NCBI GenBank assembly: GCA_026545225.1 | Contig: CM048850.1 | Location: 4,216,001-4,280,000 of the forward strand | Origin: Cornus controversa | Taxonomy: Eukaryota > Streptophyta > Magnoliopsida > Cornales > Cornaceae | DNA: 64,000 bases | Direction of reading: 5' to 3' | Shown: one piece after another, positions 46,618 to 58,472 of the stretch | Layout of the letters: every line of letters begins with the position of its first letter | Numbering within the stretch: the stretch's first letter is position 1 | The notes under the pieces: model-generated | What the model saw: only the letters and a program-made list of their open reading frames with translations | What the model was told of the DNA's origin: nothing | The model's database searches: none | Program-made: the position numbers and the translations under genes

Positions 46618-48108
46618 CCAAAACTACTAACCTGCTTTCTATGTCCAGGTTTTTAACTGAGATTGAGCATGAGGACGTGGTCTATGCTCTGCTGCCCTGT
46701 GGGAATAGCGTAACGGACGTGAACAAGAACCCAGACTTACCAGCAGAGGTGCAACAACTGCTAACAGAGTTTTCTGACCTGATGCTAGAAGATCTTCCTC
46801 CTGGGCTACCGCCTATGAGGGATATTCAGCATCAGATTGACCTTGTTCCGGGGTCCAGTTTGCCTAATCAACCGGTGTATCGCCTCAATCCCAAAGAATC
46901 TGAGGAGTTACAGCGGCAGGTGGTAAAGTTGCTGGAGAGGGGCTACATCCGTGAGAGTATGAGCTCATGTGCAGTTCCTGCTCTGCTAGTACCGAAGAAA
47001 GATGGCTCTTGGCGTATGTGTGTTGATAGCCGAGCAATCAACAGGATTATAGTGAAGTACAGGTTTCCAATTCCCCGTCTGGATGATATATTAGACCAAC
47101 TGTCCAGTTCTAAGGTCTTCTCAAAAATTGACCTTAAAAGCGGCTACCACCAGATCAGAATAAGGCCTGGGGATGAGTGGAAGACTGCGTTTAAGACGCA
47201 ACATGGGTTATATGAGTGGATGGTCATGCCTTTTGGGCTGTCCAATGCGCCCAGCACATTTATGAGGTTTATGCATCAAGTTTTACTACCTTTTATGGGG
47301 AAATTCATCGTAGTTTACTTCGATGACATCCTCATCTATAACCTGACATGGACGTCACACTTTGATCACCTCTGTGCTGTCTTTGATATGTTGAGGACAG
47401 AGCACCTGTTCGTCAATCAGAAGAAGTGTGCTTTCTTCACTACTTTTGTAACTTTTCTGGGTTTTGTGGTGTCTATTGATGGTGTTCATGTAGATCCGTC
47501 GAAGATAGACGCGGTTTTGGAGTGGCCCAAATTGAAAACCTTGCACGATGTCCGAAGTTTCCATGGATTGGCATCTTTCTACTGTCGGTTCATCAGAAAC
47601 TTCAGCACTCTGATTGCTCCCATCACAGAGTGCCTTAAGGGACGTGATTTCCATTGGTCCGAGGAGGCAGAGGCCAATTTTCATCTAGTCAAGCAGAAGA
47701 TGACAGAGGCACCATTTTTGGCACTTCCCGACTTTGAGAAGGTGTTTGAGGTAAACTGTGATGCATCTGGGGTGGGCATTGGTGGTGTTCTGAGTCAGGA
47801 GGGGCGTCCAATAGCTTTTTTCAGTGAGAAGCTATCAGGATAGAAGAAAATTATTCCACCTATGATCTGGAGTTTTATGCCATCATTCAGTCCCTAAAGC
47901 ATTGGCGTCACTACCTAATATAGAGGGAATTCATTCTCCTCACTGATCATGAGGCCTTGAAATACATCAATGGCCAGCACAAGTTGAGTAGACGGCATGC
48001 CAAGTGGGTGGCATACTTGCAAGAGTTCACATTTGCGCTGAGGCACCAGGCAGGGAGTCTGAACCGTGTTGCAGATGCACTGAGCCGTCGTACGATGCTC
48101 CTCACCAC
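46575..48108 (+). pseudogene. CRM-like reverse transcriptase and RNase H
   Basis: Longest open frame in the window (422 codons, 46575-47843). RT shows [60 protein letters not shown] and an intact catalytic box YFDDIL (about 47320-47337), then [17 protein letters not shown]. RNase H starts [20 protein letters not shown] (about 47745) and is frame-shifted at 47843; it resumes as YDLEFYAIIQSLKHWRHYL, meets a TAG (47921-47923) and ends NRVADALSRR at about 48090. The YFDD box makes this RT the least damaged in the window. Confidence 0.94.
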
Positions 48109-49484
48109 CATGAGTACCAGAGTTGCAGGTTTCGAAACATTCTCTGATATGTATGCTACAGATGCTTCTTTCGGGTGGATAATTCAGGAGGTAACTGATG
48201 GTCAACGCCATGATTTTATTTTGCACAATGGTTACCTGTTTCGTGGATTAAAGTTGTGCATCCCAGACTGTTCACTAAGGCAACAGATTATTAGTGAACT
48301 TTATAACGAGGGTCATTTTGGGCGAGACAAGACGTTGGGTCTGATCTCTTCCAACTATTATTGGCCCAAGTTGACCAGTGACATGGCTCATTATGTAGAG
48401 CATTGTTATGTGTGTCAGCGGTCCAAGGGAGTTCTCACTAATGCGGGCCTGTACACACCTTTACCGATCCCTGAAGTTCCTTGGCTTGATGTCAGTATGG
48501 ACTTTGTGTTGGGCTTACCTCGTACCCAACGGGCCGTGAATTCTATTTTGGTTGTGGTCGACCGGTTTTCCAAGATGGCCCATTTTGTTGCTTGCAGGAA
48601 AACAATGGATGCTACCCGGGTCACCCATCTTTACTTCAAGGAGATTGTGCGTTTACATGGTGTTCCCCAATCCATTACCTCAGATCGTGATACCAAGTTC
48701 ATGAGTCAATTCTGGAAGAGTCTATGGGAGAAACTGGGAACGAAGTTGAATTTTAGCAGCGCCTACCATCCTCAGACAGATGGTTAGACAGAGGTGGTGA
48801 ACCGGAGTTTGGGGAACCTTTTGAGGAGTTTGGCAGGAACTAAACCAAAGCAATGGGATTTGGCATTACCTCAAGCAGAATTTGCTTATAACAGGTCGAA
48901 GAACAGATCAACAGGAATGAGCCCATTTGAGATTGTCTATGGTCAGAACCCATCTGGGGTACTTGACTTAGCCCCTATTCCGCGCGTGGGTCGTTTCAAT
49001 CGCAAGGCAGATGAGATGGCAGAACATCTTCGAGGTATCCATGAGCAGGTCAAGCTGGCCATTCACGAGAGTAATGCCAAGTACAAGGTTCAGGCTGACA
49101 GCCACCGTCGTCAAGTACTTTGACGTTGGTGATTTTGTTTGGGCGGTAATAACTCATGATCGTTTCCTTGTTGGAGAGTATAACAAGTTAAAGGAGCGAA
49201 AGATTGGTCCCTATGAGATCCTGCAGAAGATCAATGATAACGCCTACAAACTGCGCCTCCCCAGCCATTTGAGAACTTCTGACGTCTTTAATGTGAAACA
49301 TCTGAGTCCTTGTTTTATGGATTCCGATGAAGCTGCTGTAAACTTGAGGACGAGTTCTTTCCAACCCGAGGTGACTAATGCAGGAGCATCCGAGTTAGAT
49401 GATGCTGAGCTGTCAGATGACACGTTGATGGCACTGAATTATCTTGAGTTGGCATATCAATGTAAAGATGGCAGGAAACCGTGA
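48109..49484 (+). pseudogene. CRM-like integrase, ending inside the 3' LTR
   Basis: The zinc-binding region ends CYVCQRSKG (about 48408-48430). The core has all three acids: MDFVLGLPRT (about 48500), SDRDTKFMSQ (about 48680) and the Glu of DGxTEVVNRS (about 48780-48810). TAG at 48785-48787 replaces Gln in that box. SKNRSTGMSPFEIVYGQNPS follows. A frameshift lies near 49115. The GPYEILQKINDNAYKLRLPS module (about 49207-49260) is the GPY/F domain. The tail after LRTSDVFNVKHLSPCF is acidic, is not a chromodomain, crosses the LTR start at 49376 and ends at 49484. Confidence 0.92.
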
Positions 49485-50011
49485 CTTTGTCACAAATTAG
49501 GGTACTTTTGGATGCGCTTCAGTATTTTGGCCATAACTTTGGCTACAGGTGTCAGAATTGCCTTTATGACCACAATTCGAAAAGCTTGGTTTGGCACGCA
49601 CGTCGTGGGCACTAGCTCAAGCTGGGTGAGTATTTTTTCGAGGCCAAAATCCACTGTTTTCCCCTCCGAATCCCTAATTTTAGTTATTTGTTTCCTTTTT
49701 TGGTAATATTTATTTTGTTGATTAGGAAGAGATTCTGGGTTTAATTTGGGCCAAAATTCTGGCAACTTCCTTCTTTTATTTCGTATTTTATTTTGGCAAG
49801 AATATTAGGTTTTTGCTATTTTTGGTAATGTTGACGAACTTTAACTATATAACTCGGCTTGTGGGTTGATTCGAAGGCACTTTTGATTTTGAATAATAAT
49901 ATTGAATACCAGAGACTTTTCTCTGAGTTTTTGGGCAATTCTTGTGATTTCTTTCTGTTTATTTTCTGTTGCCCTTAGCCCACAGAATAATCACTATTCT
50001 GTCCAGCGTCA
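49376..50011 (+). repeat. CRM-like 3' LTR
   Basis: 636 bp, partner of 44423-45058. The first dinucleotide is TA instead of TG, a single transition. Its first 109 bp are coding in the pol frame (to the TGA at 49482-49484). The polypurine tract must lie in the coding sequence just upstream (ACCCGAGGTGAC, 49364-49375). Confidence 0.95.
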
Positions 50012-52131
50012 AACGGCTAGGGCTTCGATTTGAACCAAACAAACTTGTATTTTGGCAATGTAGACATTACTGGAAATCTTGGGAAATGCTTGGACAGCCT
50101 TTATTTTTGAGGTAGGGGTTCTTCTTCTCTTCTATTTGTCGATTCTAGGGTTTCGGGTGAGGAGGTGAAGTATAGGGTGTGTTTTGCATATATAAGAGTG
50201 GTGAGAGGGGTGGAATTTACTATTTTCTCCTTCTCTTGAGTCTCTTCCATGCAAAATTGATGTGGCTTGTGTTTTGTGAAGCATGAGGAACTAGTATGTG
50301 TAAATATGTTAAGTTGAGAGCATGAATGTCTAAATGTGTGTACATGTGAAATTATGTGAAATGATGAATATATATGTGGCTATGTGTTGAGCTGTAAATG
50401 TAAAATACATACTAGTTATGTGTAGCAAGTGTATGCACTGAGTGGAGCATGAGTAAAGTATGCTAAGTTGAGATTATAGGAATATGTGACATAATATGCA
50501 TGTTTTTGACTTATATGTGTTGGATATGGTATAAGGTGATGAGAGGCATGTTAGACATTTATTTAGCATTGATGAGCATGAAAATAGCATTCTATATATA
50601 TAAGTACCCATGCTTGTGTCTTGTATTGAATGAATGTGGAGTTGTTGACGTGGCATGTAGTGTAACAACATGCATTCCATGTAGGTCAGTGTCGAGTCGA
50701 CACTTAGGAGGGTTGGGGATCCTTACTGAGCCGCAATGGTGCTCACCCCGCTCCCCCAAACATTTTTATAGGTAAGGCAATTATGGATGGACGAAAAAGG
50801 ACTTGCTTGGTCATTTGGAGCTCATTGGAGCACTTTGGTGTATTTTGAGATTTTGATGGTGAAATATGTATTTGGCTATCCATGTCGGCATGTGGCATGT
50901 GGATTATGTTGAGTTATAGTTACATTCATGTTATATGTAACTTGTATGTTCATTTGGACCTTGTATGTATAACAAATGATGTTAGTGTATGGATATTGTG
51001 AATGTATGCAATGAAATATGCATTTTGATAAAAATGTATGAGGATGGTGAGATCATGATATTCCAAATGTGTGATTTGGAGTATGTGTGTGATGATATAT
51101 CATGTATAGATGATCTTAATGTTGAGGGAATGGTCCTAGGTGGTTAGAATGAGATTTGTACCCAAAATGGACAAAATGTGAGGTTGTAGGAAATTCTGCA
51201 GAGTGCAATTTTGATTATGAGAAATTGCCATTTCGCACAATCGAAATTTCCTGTTGTGCCTAAATTTTAATCGGGCATAACTTTCTTGTTTTAGATCGGA
51301 ATTGAGTGTAATTTTTTTTAATTTGTATAATTTTGGATTCTTTATCCAATGGTGTGGGTCTCAGATTCAAATTCCAGTAATTATAGGAGTTGAGTCCTGG
51401 GATTGAGTGGTTTACATGTTTAGTGGTTGGTAACCCTCGAGAAATGTACTAGTGTGAGTACTTGGACCTTATGAATGATGTTATAGCATCATTTTGATGT
51501 TTGAGAGGTTTTATAAATGTATATGGATGATTTGAGTTGCTAGAGTAGATTGTGGTGCATGAAATAGACTGAGAGCAAAGGTGCAAGAATCTAGATAGAA
51601 AGAATTTCGATCATGCGAAATGACCATTTCGCATGATTAAAGTTTTGGATTGTATGAAATGGTTGTTTTGCACAATTGAGAAATACAAGTTTTTGAGGAT
51701 GAAAAGTCCTGAGAGGGTTGATGTTTTGATACTACTTCGCAAGCTTCTTGATTGTGCGAAAGTTAGGTTTCACACAATCGAAGTTTCGATTGTGCGAAAG
51801 GCACTTTTCGATTGATCGAAAAGTTGTAGGTCTGGAATGTGAGGAACAGGCAGATGTGGTTTGATGTGGGGCCCATTGAGGTTGGTTGACGTTGAGTTAT
51901 GCACAACCATGTGCAAGAATAGTATTTAAGCTTCTGCAAGTCTAAGGTGTTGATGTGAGGTGATGGTGATGTGAAAATACTATTCACCCTCGGTTCCAGA
52001 GAAATGAAAACTGGAGCATGACAACTTAGTATCAGAGTATGGTACCACAGTGAGGTTTGACAGATGAGCTGGTGTTGTTACAATCCAATCACCATTGGTT
52101 TTTGGAGAACAGAAATTGGGGTGTGACAACA

Positions 52132-52144
52132 TGGTATTAGAGCT
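52132..52144 (+). other. Tekay-3 PBS
   Basis: TGGTATTAGAGCT three bases after the LTR end; initiator-Met type with one change. Only a single copy here, unlike Tekay-1 and Tekay-2. Confidence 0.85.
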
Positions 52145-52520
52145 TAATCGGGTTTGAATACCTAGGGACGACGGGAAAAGGCTAAACTACATTTTGAAGA
52201 TTGAAAGGGGTTTGATGATCTGAACATTAGGTTCAAAAACCCAAAGATGAAGGGTGAGGTCCATTCACGTGTTGGATTGGAACTTTGTATTGACATAAGG
52301 CTTGTCAAAGCCATAGGTTTGATTACCTTGGACAAGGAGTGAGAAATTGAATGTGTGTTTATTTGAGGCCAAGGATTTTGACTTGAGGTTTTGTATTGGA
52401 TATACAACTTTTGCAATGACATATGAAATATGATTTGATGCTTATATGTTTAAAATGAGCATACGATTTTGGATGATTGGGGTTGAGATTTAAATGTTTT
52501 CTTGTTGTCTATATAGGAAG

Positions 52521-53621
52521 ATGCCACCACGAAGAGTTCGTGAAAGGGCAGATACAGTCCCTATGAGTGGAGAGCAAGTTGTGCATGATATAGTTACAAC
52601 CATACGGCAAATTGCTCGGAAAACACTAGGGGAGACTCAGGCTCAACCTAGGGCAACTCCTAGTAGGATGATGTTGACATTGGGGCACATTAGGAAGCAT
52701 AATCCGCCATCGTACACAGGAGGGTCTGACCCTATGGTGGCTGAGAATTGGATAGATGAGATGGTTGAACTCCTTACCGCACTTGAGGTAGAGGAGAGCT
52801 TGAAGGTGAAAGTGGCCACCCATTATCTTAAGGGTGAGGCCAAGCATTGGTGGAAGTCCATTGGGAACTGCCATGACATTGAGGTAATGGACTGGAATAC
52901 GTTTGAAACATTATTCTTTGAGAAGTATTTTCCAATAACAGTAAAGGATAGCTTGAGGTGAGAGTTCTATGATTTGCTTCAAGGGGATATGACAATTATG
53001 GAGTACGAGACCAGATTTACCTCTTTGGCTCGATTTGCAAAAGAGATAATTCCAACGGAAGAGCTGAAGGTCAAACAGTTCGTAAGAGGTCTCCGACCCT
53101 ATTTGCGAGATAAAGTTGGAATTCTGGGATTGACAAGCTATACTGCAGTGGTGGAAAGAGCACCAGTAGTAGAAAAGCTTGGTAATGACAATCATAGGAT
53201 ACAAGATGAGAAAAGGCGTGATTCTCTTAAGAGTCAGCCAAAGAAGAAGCAAAAAAGTGGTCCTTATCGATCCAAAGGATCAGTGGGACAATAGATGACA
53301 CATTCAGTGCATATGACTTCCATGTCTGTACAGTCGATCAGGTCAAGGAGAGTGTGTCATCATTGTCTGTAGTCGGGTCACTATAGGTCTGAGTGTCCCA
53401 GCATACATTTGGCACCAGTAGATGGACAAATTTGTTACCTCTATCATCAGATTGGTCACATGAAAGTGAATTATCCTCAAGGACAGGGTGCACGGGGTAG
53501 GACAGAGTCTCTTAACCGCACCAATCAGTTCTTGGTGGTCAGATTAACTCGGTGGCGATGCCGCCACCTCGTTAGTGCAGTCTGCTCAAGTTTTGCGAGC
53601 AAGTACGAGGAACCTTCCTAG
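52521..53621 (+). pseudogene. Tekay-3 gag
   Basis: One continuous frame of 367 codons with three internal stops: TGA 52959, TAG 53292, TAG 53370. It starts MPPRRVRERADTVPMSGEQV at 52521. Capsid motifs: HNPPSYTGGSDPMVAENW, LKVKVATHYLKGEAKHWWKS, MEYETRFTSLARFAKEIIP and VKQFVRGLRPYLRDKVG. Two zinc knuckles follow: CHHC, then stop, then GHYRSEC (about 53355-53395), and CYLYHQIGHMKVNY (about 53433-53475), where two Cys have become Tyr. The frame ends without a protease. Absence of frameshifts suggests decay is recent compared with Tekay-1 and Tekay-2. Confidence 0.9.
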
Positions 53622-55104
53622 TGGTTCAGGATAGCAGTCCAGGTATCAAAGGACTCATCCACAGTGATTGAGGTATATCTATGATCTTTAACTTATGAGT
53701 TATAACGATAATTTATACAAGTATATTAAGTTGCATATCATGAGTATGTGTTGGTAAACTAAGGGAACTAGGTAATGCCTTCATGATTGCTTAGGCAAAG
53801 GATGTTCCAGGACTGTGCGTGGTCATAGGTATTTTCTTAGTTGTAGCCTGAGGGCTAGAATATTAGATTATTTAGATGCATCATATGTCATATCATGCAT
53901 TGTATTTGTTTATTTGATTTAACATGTTATATGTTATGTGTTATGTGGAATACGCTATTCATGTGATTGAACATTGCATTTTAGTGTTTCATTATGTGTC
54001 ACGTGGTTAGGAGCGACATGTAGTCACTACTTAGAAGTCCCAAATTTTGAGGATTTTGGTAAACCTAGGTAGAGGTTTGAAAATTGAGTGGATAATGATG
54101 TTGAAATAGACATGTGGTGATAAACTTTGAGATTGTTGGATTAGTAGGATGTAAGATCTTAGACTTGGAATCGGATTCCATTGGGTGATAGCCTATGAAA
54201 TGGGGTAGAACTATGTGACATGTTTTGGTAAGTGCATGCTTTTTGTGCCTTATTCTAGTTTGTGCGCTTGTTATGTTAAGTGCACGAGATTGATGTGGAT
54301 TGTAATGATACACGAGACTTTGGATTATGCCTAAGATGCATTCCAGTCAAAAAATTATGGTTGATAATGATGGAATGACTTTGAGTACTGATGATCTCAA
54401 TTGTAGGGAAGTATCACTGTGAGTGATTGATGTGATTAGTCGAGGATATTACCTTAGACTAAAGGTAGAGATAGACCGGATAGGTCTTGAGGTAAAGATT
54501 GTGGACTCTAGGGAGCGAGTACTCCGAAGGATGTGAAAGTGAACCGTACATGGGGTTCAATTATTAGGCGTGTTATTATCGCCTAGGGATTCTAGTTTTG
54601 GAGATTTGAGGAGACATGCCAAATATTTGAGCTTGAGTGAGCTAATGATAGTTGAGAAGTAGGAGTTATGTTAAACTCCAATTGTGGGAGCTTAGGACTT
54701 TGAGAAAGTTCGTAAGCAGTGATTTCATGTAGAAAAAAATAAGGATTGGATCGTGATTACAAGTTTGAGAGATTTAAATATGTGAGGGATAAGAAAGGCA
54801 TGTAGTCGGGGTTGGACTTGCGAGAAGAAACGGCCTGGCCAGCCATTTCTCTTTGATTAGTACATCTCTTACAATGTGTCAGGTCCAAGTGATTGTGGAA
54901 TTGATTCGATGAGTATTGGTAGATAAGGAAATGAAGTTCGAATGTTATGAGTATGGCAATTCTTACTCATAAATGAGTGTATGATTGAGATTGTGATGAC
55001 AAAAGTAGGTTAGTTTAAACCGCTCTTGAGGTTATGAGTTCTAGTACATGATAGAGTACTCGAGGGGACATATGGAATTCTTGGAAGGTTACAGACTTTG
55101 GAAT
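53622..55104. other. Tekay-3 internal non-coding region
   Basis: No coding potential on either strand and no match to pol of Tekay-1 or Tekay-2. It follows gag where protease would be expected. Origin unknown. Confidence 0.6.
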
Positions 55105-55890
55105 GATCATTGTGGTGTTGTCATTGAGACGCAGTTTTGTCTACTAACACATCAGTTGGTGGATCGGTCTGATATGGATGCAGTTTTATCTATTAACCCA
55201 TCCATTATTGAGACTCTTGTCATTTACGCGCAGTTTTGTCCATTGTCACATTATGGTGGTGTTGTCGTTTAGATGCAGTTTCGTCTATTGGCACATCAGT
55301 TGAGCATCGGAGTCGTATGGGCGCAGTTTTGTCGATTGACCCAATTATTGTCACTTAGACACAGTTTTGTCTATTGACAAGTGGTGGAGACTCTAGGCAC
55401 AGTTTTGTCCACTGTCGCATATGAGTGGTGTCGTCATTTAGACGCAGTTTTGTCTATTGGCACATCAGTTGAGGATCGGAGTCGTATGGACGCAGTTTTG
55501 TCTATCGACCCAATCATTGTCACTTAGACGTAGTTTTGTCTATTGACAAGTGGTGGTGACTCTGGACGCAGTTTTGTCCATTGTCACAATTGTGGTTGGT
55601 GTTGTCACTTAGACGCAGTTTGTCTATTGACGCATCAGTGGTGGGGGACGCAGTTTTGTCTATTGGCCCATCTATTGTTTATTGGTTATCGTCACTATGG
55701 ATGCAGTTTTGTGTATGGACACAACCCTAGATATTGTGATCTTTGTTGAGGGGCAGTTTAGCCATTTGACACACCTGAGGGTGTGATTGTTGTCATTGAG
55801 ATGCAGCTTTGTCTATTGACACACTTGCTGATGTGAGATTTTCATCATAAGAGACAGTTAGTCTATGGATGTATCATTGTGGGTGGTGTG
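55105..55890 (+). repeat. Tandem repeat array with higher-order structure
   Basis: About 17 diverged monomers of 37-53 bp, each opening with a variant of GACGCAGTTTTGTCTATTG. Two adjacent blocks of four monomers, 55271-55439 (169 bp) and 55440-55610 (171 bp), match each other monomer by monomer, so a higher-order unit of about 170 bp exists. The left block (about 55127-55270) is a three-monomer version. Monomers become irregular right of about 55650. Confidence 0.92.
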
Positions 55891-56676
55891 ACCCTGAGAG
55901 ATTGAGTTTCGATTGTCATATGTGATTTGATTAGTTGTGGGACATGACTCGGTTATGTCATGAGAGAATGACAGTGATTATATTATTGATTTATCTTGAT
56001 TAGTTGTTAATCGAGGAAAAGATGTGATGCGTGAACGATAAGGGTTTTCGCAGATTTTTGTTGCTTGTGAATCGTACCTTATGGTACTGGTGAAATTGAA
56101 AGGATCTAAGGATTCATTATAAGACTTCGAGAGTAAAGATTTCATAAATTTTAGACAAAGGTGATTGAACCAGCCTAGGATTGAGTTATTAATCCTTAAC
56201 AAACATTAGCCTTAGATTACGTATGAAATGTGTAAGTTTGGATTGTGAACATGGTATTGTCTGGTGCGAGAACTTTGAGAATTGTGCTTTAAGGAGGTGA
56301 ATTACTAGAAAGGGGTGCATATACATACTTTCACTGATTAGAAATAAATTGGTTATAGTTTTGATCTTCCTAAACTTGGTTTGGGAGATAATTTATAGTC
56401 GTGTTAGTTACAGTAGATGATGGTACTACAGTTTTGATGATATTTGGACATCGTTTGAGATATGCCAATAGTTTGATATTTTATGAAATGTGGCGTAAGG
56501 TGGTGTGACGTGATAACCAAGAACCTAGTTGGTTACGGAGTGGAAGCCGCGTGTTAGATACCAGCGAGTTATGATTATTTTCTATGATAAAGTAAGATAG
56601 GGGAGGTCACTTAAGGTTCAGTGAGAACACTCTTGGGATTCAGAGTATGATGTTAATTTCGTGGACAAAATTCTTT
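55891..56676. other. Tekay-3 3' non-coding region
   Basis: Between the tandem array and the polypurine tract. No coding or repeat structure recognised. Confidence 0.6.
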
Positions 56677-56690
56677 AAAGGTGGGGAGGT
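56677..56690 (+). other. Tekay-3 polypurine tract
   Basis: AAAGGTGGGGAGGT directly before the 3' LTR. Confidence 0.92.
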
Positions 56691-58430
56691 TGTAGAGACC
56701 GGAACCAAATTTGACTGGTTTTCAAAAAAAAAAAATTCATCATTTTCGCTATAAATGCGTTTCAAATGATGTTTTGGATGTTTCGAGATTGAAAAACATG
56801 TTTGAAAACATGTTATGGGGTTTTTGAAAGTTTTCAAAAAAATTTGAGAAGTTTGACTTTTTGGTCAAGCGGGGGCTCAGGATGCAGTTCGAGTGGGCCC
56901 AGAAATTTGAAAAATTTCTGGGAAATAATTATTTTTGAGATTGGACATAATGAAATGTTTAATGAGTTAAGGAAGTGATTTCGGGGTCGTAGGAGTTTTT
57001 GAAATTAAAAAAGGAGCTTGGGAAGGTACGTTAAGTGACTTGAGGGCATTTTGGTCATTTGGTGCCCCAGATATTATAAATATCTAGGGCTAAGATATCT
57101 CAGCCATTTCTCATGGCTCTCTCTCTCTCTAAATATCTCCCACTTCATCCCTCCACCTTCTCTCTACATTTCGGGTGCATTCGGCTTGGATTTATGATTC
57201 ACCAAAGAAGGAAAGTGTGTAGGGGACGGCTAGGGTTTCAGTTTCAACCGAACAAACTCATATTTTGGCAAGGTAGACATTGCTGGAAATCTTGGGAAGT
57301 GCTTGGACAGCCTTTATTTTTGAGGTAGGGGTTCTTCTTCTCTTCTATTTGTCGATTTTAGGGTTTCGGGTGAGGAGGTGAAGTATAGGGTGTGTTTTGC
57401 ATATATAAGAGTGGTGAAAGGGGTGGGATTTACTGTTTTCTCCTTCTCTTGAGTCTCTTCCATGCAAAATTGATGTGGCTTGTGTTTTGTGAAGCATGAG
57501 GAACTAGTATGTGTAAATGTATGAAGTTGAGAGCATGAATGTCTAAATGTGTGTACATGTGAAATTATGTGAAATGATGAATATGTATATGGCTATGTGT
57601 TGAGGTGTAAATGTAAAATGCATGCTAGTTATGTGTAGCAAGCGTATGCATTGAGTGGAGCATGAGTAAAGTATGCTAAGTTGAGATTGTAGGAATATGT
57701 GACAAAATATGCATGTTTTTAACTTATATGTGTTGTATGTGGTATAAGGTGATGAGAGGCATGCCAGACATTTATGTAGCATTGATGAGCATGAATGAAG
57801 CATGAAAATAGCATTCTATGTATATAATTACCCATGCTTGTGTCTTGTGTTGAATGAATGTGGAGTTGTTGACGTGGCATGTAGTGTAACAACATGCATT
57901 CCATGTAAGTTAGTGTCGAGTCGACACTTAGGAGGGTTGGGGATTCCTACTGAGCCGCAGTGGTGCTCACCCCGCTCCCCCAAACATTTTTATAGGTAAG
58001 GCAATTATGGATGGACAAAAAAGGACTTGCTTGGTCATTTGGAGCTCATTGGAGCACTTTGGTGTATTTTGAGGTTTTGATGGTGAAATATGTATTTGGC
58101 TATCCATGACGGCATGTGGCATGTGGATTATATTGAGTTATAGTTACATTCATGTTATATGTAACTTGTATGTTCATTTGGACCTTGTATGTATGAAAAA
58201 TGATGTTGGTGTATGGATATTGTGAATGTATGTAGTGAAATATGCATTTTGATAAAAATGTATGAGGATGGTGAGATCATAATATTCCAAATGTGTGATT
58301 TGGAGTATGTGTGTGATGATTTATCATGTATAGATGATCTTAATATTGAGGGAATGGTCCTAGGTGGTTAGAATGAGATTTGGACCCAAAATGGACAAAA
58401 TGTGAGGTTGCAGGAAATTCTGCAGAGTGC

Positions 58431-58472
58431 AATTTCGATTGTACGAAATTGCCATTTCGCACAATCGAAATT
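58431..58472. repeat. Hairpin 1 of Tekay-3 LTR cassette
   Basis: 19-bp arms, 58431-58449 and 58454-58472, one mismatch, loop TGCC. Core word TCGATTGTGCGAAA. Confidence 0.92.

Larger units (their letters stand above)
44423..50011 (+). mobile_element. CRM-like chromovirus nested in Tekay-3 5' LTR
   Basis: 5589 bp with two 636-bp LTRs (44423-45058 and 49376-50011) and flanks GACGG (44418-44422) and AACGG (50012-50016). It contains a PBS, gag, protease, RT, RNase H and integrase in gypsy order. Protease IIDSGSCENVVS and [12 protein letters not shown] are of the CRM/Galadriel type. There is no classical chromodomain, and pol ends inside the 3' LTR, as described for some CRM elements. At least eight stops and four frameshifts. 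CRM rather than Galadriel is inference. Confidence 0.88.
43886..52128 (+). repeat. Tekay-3 5' LTR (split by CRM-like element)
   Basis: TGTAGAGACC...GTGTGACA. Segments 43886-44422 and 50017-52128 are collinear with the 3' LTR 56691-59305. A TATA box (TATAAATA, 44268-44275) stands about 380 bp from the LTR start and is followed by a CT-rich run (44310-44365), a plausible promoter. Palindromes at about 51219-51260, 51605-51645 and 51750-51830 are more decayed than in the 3' LTR. Confidence 0.93.

Noticed and set aside
46560..46620. Possible programmed frameshift between protease and RT
   Set aside because: Chromoviruses of this type normally use one gag-pol frame, no slippery site is evident, and three other frameshifts in the element show random decay.
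55105..55890. Regular repeats with variable spacers, CRISPR-like
   Set aside because: Plant nuclear context, unequal unit lengths, related spacers and no cas genes; an ordinary tandem repeat.
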